This document shows positions 4,766 through 7,879 of a stretch of 7,879 nt of DNA, one piece after another. Position numbers and translations under genes: made by a program. Origin of the DNA: CAYMCV01 sp964389005. Its GTDB lineage: Bacteria; Bacillota; Clostridia; Lachnospirales; Lachnospiraceae. Within the stretch, counting starts at the first letter, position 1, and every line of letters begins with the position of its first letter. The DNA is taken from contig CAYMCV010000117.1 in assembly GCA_964389005.1 (NCBI GenBank), forward strand, positions 1-7,879. The letters are read 5' to 3'. The notes beneath the pieces are model-generated. The model was not told the origin of the DNA. It did no database searches and was given only the letters and a program-made list of their open reading frames with translations.

Positions 4766-7381
4766 TTATTTTTCAAATTCAATTTTATAGAGCATCGGTG
4801 TCCCATCATCTGTTGTAATCAGGGTATAAAACGTCAACTCTTTACTCGAGAACGGATGTATGCTTGCGCCGACGGAAATTCGCTTATCTTCGTCCACAAG
4901 ATCCAGCACCTGCATGCGTGGTTCATCCAGCATATAAATGGCATTCGTATGCAATTCATCCGATGTATAAACCGTTTCCGAAACCGGAATTGTGTAGATG
5001 CGAATAATTTCATAAGGGAATTTTTCGCCGAATTCCTCAACATCGGCGCCAAAGCGACCCAATTCCGCAAATATCACATCCATGGATGACGCCATATATG
5101 CACCTTCTTCTGTACTTGTATCAATACCGGACAGTATGGCATCTCCGACATTTCCGCTACCGGATATAAAAAGTTTACTTGCTTCGACAAACTTATCAAC
5201 ATAAATCGTATTGCAGTCACCCTCACTTATGATTGCGTTTGTTTCTGTCATTCCGGTAAAATCGATGTAGGCATCAATTGCATACTTCGAAGCAAGTTTG
5301 ATATCAAACTTTGATCTGTGATCCGGACTCGAATCTGCATATCCCAATACCAAAACAATTTCATCATATTTATCATAATCATCAGATGTCATGTCCAGCA
5401 AAACGACATCATTATATATGAGTGGATAGGTTTGAACTTCCTCATATGTATAGACGCCCTTTTCTTTGTATCTACCCGCAACCATAAGGAAAGAATTGTA
5501 GCCTTCGGCCAAAGATACCGTTATCATCGATTGGGCCTTCTCATATTCTTCTTTATGGAGATAGTAATAGCATAGTTGATTACCGTAAACATATCCGCCT
5601 GAAGAATCTAAATATGGACTTAATGTGTCATATGAATCCGGATATATATCTGCACAGTATGCCTTCATTTCATAATTTCCGGTCAAATTCCTAAGCGCAA
5701 GATCCGCTAAAACATTAACGTAATCTTCCCCTGCATGCTCTTGTAGATAGAGCGCCGCATTATCTTCAAGCAAAGATTGTTTCATAATTTCGAATCCATT
5801 ATCAACTACGTCAATATAGGATTTCCCCCAAACAAAATCCCAGTAACCAAGTCCGGCTTCTTCCACCTGTCTGTATGTACCCGGCCGATATTCATCTATA
5901 TGGTTGATGTACTTTTTAGCATGTATATTCAGTGTGGAAGTTCGCTCTTTTATCTCCACAACTTCACTTGCAACCAAATTGGCAACCGTCTCACTCGGAA
6001 ATAATTGTGCACTGTACGTCAAACTATCATAAAAAATACGTTGCGCATGATGCGTTATCTCATGTGCAAAAATTAGATTCAAGTTCTCTTCACTATCAAT
6101 GGAAGATGGACGTATTACCACATACGGCATGGAGTATACACATCCGGTTTCGCCAAGTTCTTCCATATCGATAAGGAAATCTGCAACATGCCAAACTGCG
6201 TCAAGGAAGCCACCGATATTCTGCATATACCAAGCCAATGCGCCTTCATTTTCCGGTGCCTCATAAATATAAATTGGCATTGCGGTTGTTAACGCAGTTT
6301 CATCAATTCCACATTCCCTAATCACACTATATACATGATCATAGGTATCATCATTTCTTTCTTCGCCTTCATAATCCCAAGTTGTATTCATGTAGTTGAA
6401 AGCGTCTGCCGAAACCTGATCTATGTTTTCGGCCAATCGCTCAATGTCTGATTCGGATACGCTGGATGCGCCTGTCGTCGTATAATAGATAATAAATTTC
6501 CCTTCATCAGACAAACATGCTCTATCCAATGTTGTTACTTTTTGTTCTTCAACCTCCGAGTCTGATGTCTCCGCTGCACTTGCCTGAATTGCAAAGGGCG
6601 ACTGTATGGAAGCGCTTTCCTTATTCCCACTTGCGTCGAGTCCAATTCTTACATCTGTCATATAAATATGATTTAATATGTAATTTTTAGTCTCTTCACT
6701 CAATTCCTCTTGATGCTCGGTGCATATACGGATTAAATCCACCGGTTCATCCTGTTCATTATCCGATTGGTACTCTTCCGGCAACCGTTGTGTGTCGTAC
6801 AGCGTATACGCACACATTTGTACATATGTATCAGGATCAAGTTCTCCGGCCATAAATGCCCTAGTCAATTTATCCTCTGCGGATTCGCAAGCCACATACT
6901 CGAATTTTGCCGCATATTCTTTCTCTCTATTCTTATTTACCAAACTAATGATTAGAATCGTTCCCAATCCTAAAACAATAATCAGAAAGAAAATCAACAG
7001 TACGATTAAAAATCCGCCACAACCGCTTTTTTTCTTTTTCTTGGGTGTTTGCGGTATCGGTGCGCCTTGTTGTATTGGTGCGCCCGGTTGAACTGGCATT
7101 CCTTGTTGCATCGGTGCGCCCGGTTGAACTGGCATTCCTTGTTGCATTGGTGTGCCCGGTTGCATTGGTGCTCCTTGTTGCATTGGTGTGCCCGGTTGCA
7201 TCGGTGTGCCTTGTTGCATTGGCATTCCTTGTTGTATTGGTGCGCCCGGTTGCATCGGTGTGCCTTGTTGCATTGGCATTCCTTGTTGCATTGGCATTCC
7301 TTGTTGTATTGGTGCGCCCGGTTGCATTGGTGCACCCGGTTGCATCGGTGTGCCTTGCGGTGTCTGATTCATATTCTGCAT
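4766..7381 (-). CDS. Copy B: Pro/Gln-repeat single-pass membrane protein with HExxHH metallopeptidase-like ectodomain
   Basis: An 871-residue paralog of copy A with the same architecture: MQNMNQ; 17 hexapeptides such as MQPGAP, IQQGMP and MQQGTP (residues 7-108); KKKKKSGCGG (114-123); one hydrophobic helix (about 124-146); and an ectodomain of about 725 residues. FAHEITHHAQR places HExxH at 440-444, and SETVANLVASE puts Glu464 and Glu473 at the same spacing as in copy A, so both copies keep a complete potential zinc site. It is longer than copy A mainly because of ten extra repeat units. The last 96 residues are about 86% identical to copy A, while the region about 130-250 residues before the C-terminus is far more diverged. 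The start at 7381 follows GGAGGAG by four bases; a GTG at 7396 in the same frame would overlap that site. It has its own promoter. Extracytoplasmic peptidase function is inferred from the motif only, and the substrate is unknown. Confidence 0.85.
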   Translation of the reverse strand: MQNMNQTPQGTPMQPGAPMQPGAPIQQGMPMQQGMPMQQGTPMQPGAPIQQGMPMQQGTPMQPGTPMQQGAPMQPGTPMQQGMPVQPGAPMQQGMPVQPGAPIQQGAPIPQTPKKKKKSGCGGFLIVLLIFFLIIVLGLGTILIISLVNKNREKEYAAKFEYVACESAEDKLTRAFMAGELDPDTYVQMCAYTLYDTQRLPEEYQSDNEQDEPVDLIRICTEHQEELSEETKNYILNHIYMTDVRIGLDASGNKESASIQSPFAIQASAAETSDSEVEEQKVTTLDRACLSDEGKFIIYYTTTGASSVSESDIERLAENIDQVSADAFNYMNTTWDYEGEERNDDTYDHVYSVIRECGIDETALTTAMPIYIYEAPENEGALAWYMQNIGGFLDAVWHVADFLIDMEELGETGCVYSMPYVVIRPSSIDSEENLNLIFAHEITHHAQRIFYDSLTYSAQLFPSETVANLVASEVVEIKERTSTLNIHAKKYINHIDEYRPGTYRQVEEAGLGYWDFVWGKSYIDVVDNGFEIMKQSLLEDNAALYLQEHAGEDYVNVLADLALRNLTGNYEMKAYCADIYPDSYDTLSPYLDSSGGYVYGNQLCYYYLHKEEYEKAQSMITVSLAEGYNSFLMVAGRYKEKGVYTYEEVQTYPLIYNDVVLLDMTSDDYDKYDEIVLVLGYADSSPDHRSKFDIKLASKYAIDAYIDFTGMTETNAIISEGDCNTIYVDKFVEASKLFISGSGNVGDAILSGIDTSTEEGAYMASSMDVIFAELGRFGADVEEFGEKFPYEIIRIYTIPVSETVYTSDELHTNAIYMLDEPRMQVLDLVDEDKRISVGASIHPFSSKELTFYTLITTDDGTPMLYKIEFEK
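7058..7363 (-). repeat. 18-bp coding minisatellite in copy B, 17 units
   Basis: Seventeen tandem 18-bp units encode (M/I/V)Q(P/Q)G(A/M/T)P hexapeptides after an initial TPQGTP. Higher-order patterns are visible, such as the pair MQQGMP-VQPGAP twice in succession, which points to recent duplication of two-unit blocks. Copy A has only seven units and prefers IPQGAP, so the arrays have evolved separately since gene duplication. Confidence 0.92.
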
Positions 7382-7385
7382 TTTT

Positions 7386-7392
7386 CTCCTCC
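7386..7392 (-). promoter_or_regulatory. Ribosome binding site of copy B
   Basis: GGAGGAG on the minus strand lies four bases before the ATG at 7381-7379, in the same context as copy A. Confidence 0.85.
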
Positions 7393-7480
7393 ACACAATT
7401 CGTTAACTCATTGTTTCAAATCCATCTACTGCAACTATCCGCAAATCATTTCCCCCAAACAGATATTACAGTGGAGATTT
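7393..7480 (-). promoter_or_regulatory. Conserved 5' leader of copy B
   Basis: This is the counterpart of the copy A leader, about 99 bases from predicted start to ATG. It has TTTGGGGGA, GGATAGTTGC, ACAATGAGT and GTTAACGA in the same order and nearly the same spacing. Confidence 0.45.
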
Positions 7481-7486
7481 GTGCTA

Positions 7487-7515
7487 ATTATGAATCATAT
7501 CATGATTTTCGTCAA
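7487..7515 (-). promoter_or_regulatory. Sigma-70-type promoter of copy B
   Basis: TTGACG (7515-7510) and CATAAT (7492-7487) on the minus strand are 17 bases apart, matching copy A in both hexamers and spacing. The predicted start is near 7480. Bases 7516-7620 upstream are AT-rich and partly homologous to 3840-3890 (ATTAATNCACGA...TAATCG). Confidence 0.75.
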
Positions 7516-7620
7516 GATTATACAAGGGAATAAACAACTCTCATATGCGATTTTAGCATATAAAAACATATTAATACACGAGATAATCGTTCTATTTTTT
7601 GCGATTGTTATCTACTAATT

Positions 7621-7646
7621 TGTACTATACCCATGATAGTGGACAC
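7621..7646. mobile_element. Possible insertion-sequence end (solitary)
   Basis: The plus strand starts TGTACTATACCCATG and ends GTGGACAC. This resembles terminal repeats of IS3-family elements from memory, with the TG start and GGACAC core. It is a partial match to the sequence at 7831-7851 in the same orientation. No transposase gene and no inverted partner are visible in the window, so it may be a remnant or chance. Confidence 0.3.
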
Positions 7647-7705
7647 TCGTAAATTTGGTATTTACATCGTTGCGACGTTTTTAGTTTCTTCGTGTACGCC
7701 AAAAT

Positions 7706-7804
7706 GGGGCCTAATCATTAGTATCGATTAAATCAGGCCCCCCAAGCGCCGCCTTCTATACATTCTAATGGGCCTAAAAAAGCCTTTTCATCAATTTAGG
7801 CCCC
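7706..7804. repeat. Two-unit palindrome array upstream of copy B
   Basis: Palindromes at 7706-7741 (GGGGCCTAAT...ATCAGGCCCC) and 7770-7804 (GGGCCTAAA...TTTAGGCCCC) start 64 bases apart with a 28-base interval, exactly the geometry of the 4225-4672 array. Unit 1 matches unit 1 of that array (shared GATTAAATCA in the right arm) and unit 2 matches its unit 2 (shared GGGCCTAAAAAAGC). No third unit occurs at the expected 7833. It lies about 190 bases upstream of the copy B promoter; the equivalent distance in copy A is about 410. Confidence 0.8.
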
Positions 7805-7830
7805 TTCTATATTTGTAATCAACTATAAAC

Positions 7831-7851
7831 TGTACCCCATGTCAAGGACAC
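7831..7851. mobile_element. Possible insertion-sequence left end running out of the window
   Basis: The sequence TGTACCCCATGTC...GGACAC followed by TAGGTATAAAATG resembles an IS3-type terminal repeat leading into a promoter region. It starts where the palindrome array stops. The element body, if any, lies beyond 7879. I rely on memory of such ends, so confidence is low. Confidence 0.35.
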
Positions 7852-7879
7852 GATAGGTATAAAATGTTTACCCAATTTC

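Noticed and set aside
7045..7618. Long open frames on the plus strand and the other minus frames across the repeats
   Set aside because: An 18-bp stop-free repeat keeps every frame open. Only the minus frame encoding PQG hexapeptides continues into a conserved protein with a ribosome binding site.

Overview
The window looks like a fragment of a low-to-moderate GC Gram-positive chromosome, most likely from an anaerobic clostridial gut or rumen lineage such as Lachnospiraceae or a relative. The evidence is a type III glutamine synthetase, a tRNA-Gly without an encoded CCA, strong GGAGG-type ribosome binding sites, TTGACn/TATAAT-type promoters, and membrane proteins with an N-terminal Pro/Gln/Gly repeat followed by KKKKSGCGG and one hydrophobic helix. 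The taxonomy is an inference. All recognised genes lie on the minus strand.

Layout from low to high coordinates: (1) 1-51 is a GC-rich scrap (about 76% GC) that does not fit its surroundings. On the plus strand it reads like part of a MocR-type aminotransferase-like regulator, so it is probably a chimeric contig end. (2) 52-843 is the N-terminal 264 residues of a type III glutamine synthetase (glnN). (3) 916-953 is a GC-rich hairpin, 964-1034 is tRNA-Gly(CCC), and 1053-1081 is the tRNA's strong promoter. (4) 1218-3674 (copy A) and 4766-7381 (copy B) are two paralogous single-pass membrane proteins. Each has an HEITHH zinc-protease-like motif and an N-terminal array of 18-bp/6-residue repeats (7 units in A, 17 in B). 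Each also has its own near-identical TTGACG-N17-CATAAT promoter and a conserved leader of about 100 nt.

(5) The DNA between the copies is unusual. At 4225-4672 there are seven palindromic units of 35-36 bp (GGGGCCTAA...TTAGGCCCC type), each followed by 28 bp, repeating every 63-64 bp. The last four periods are nearly identical and the first ones are diverged. A two-unit version with the same 64-bp spacing lies upstream of copy B at 7706-7804, and its units match the first two units of the large array. The duplicated module is therefore palindrome array + promoter + leader + gene. The array is non-coding, is not a CRISPR array, and matches no element I can name.

Working model (inference): a tandemly duplicated locus for surface-anchored, probably zinc-dependent, extracytoplasmic enzymes. 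The N-terminal repeats are expanding, and a helically phased palindrome array sits at the boundary of each module. Substrate, function and the role of the array are unknown. Two short sequences resembling insertion-sequence ends (7621-7646 and 7831-7851) flank the short array, so the high-coordinate edge may be a site of mobile-element activity.
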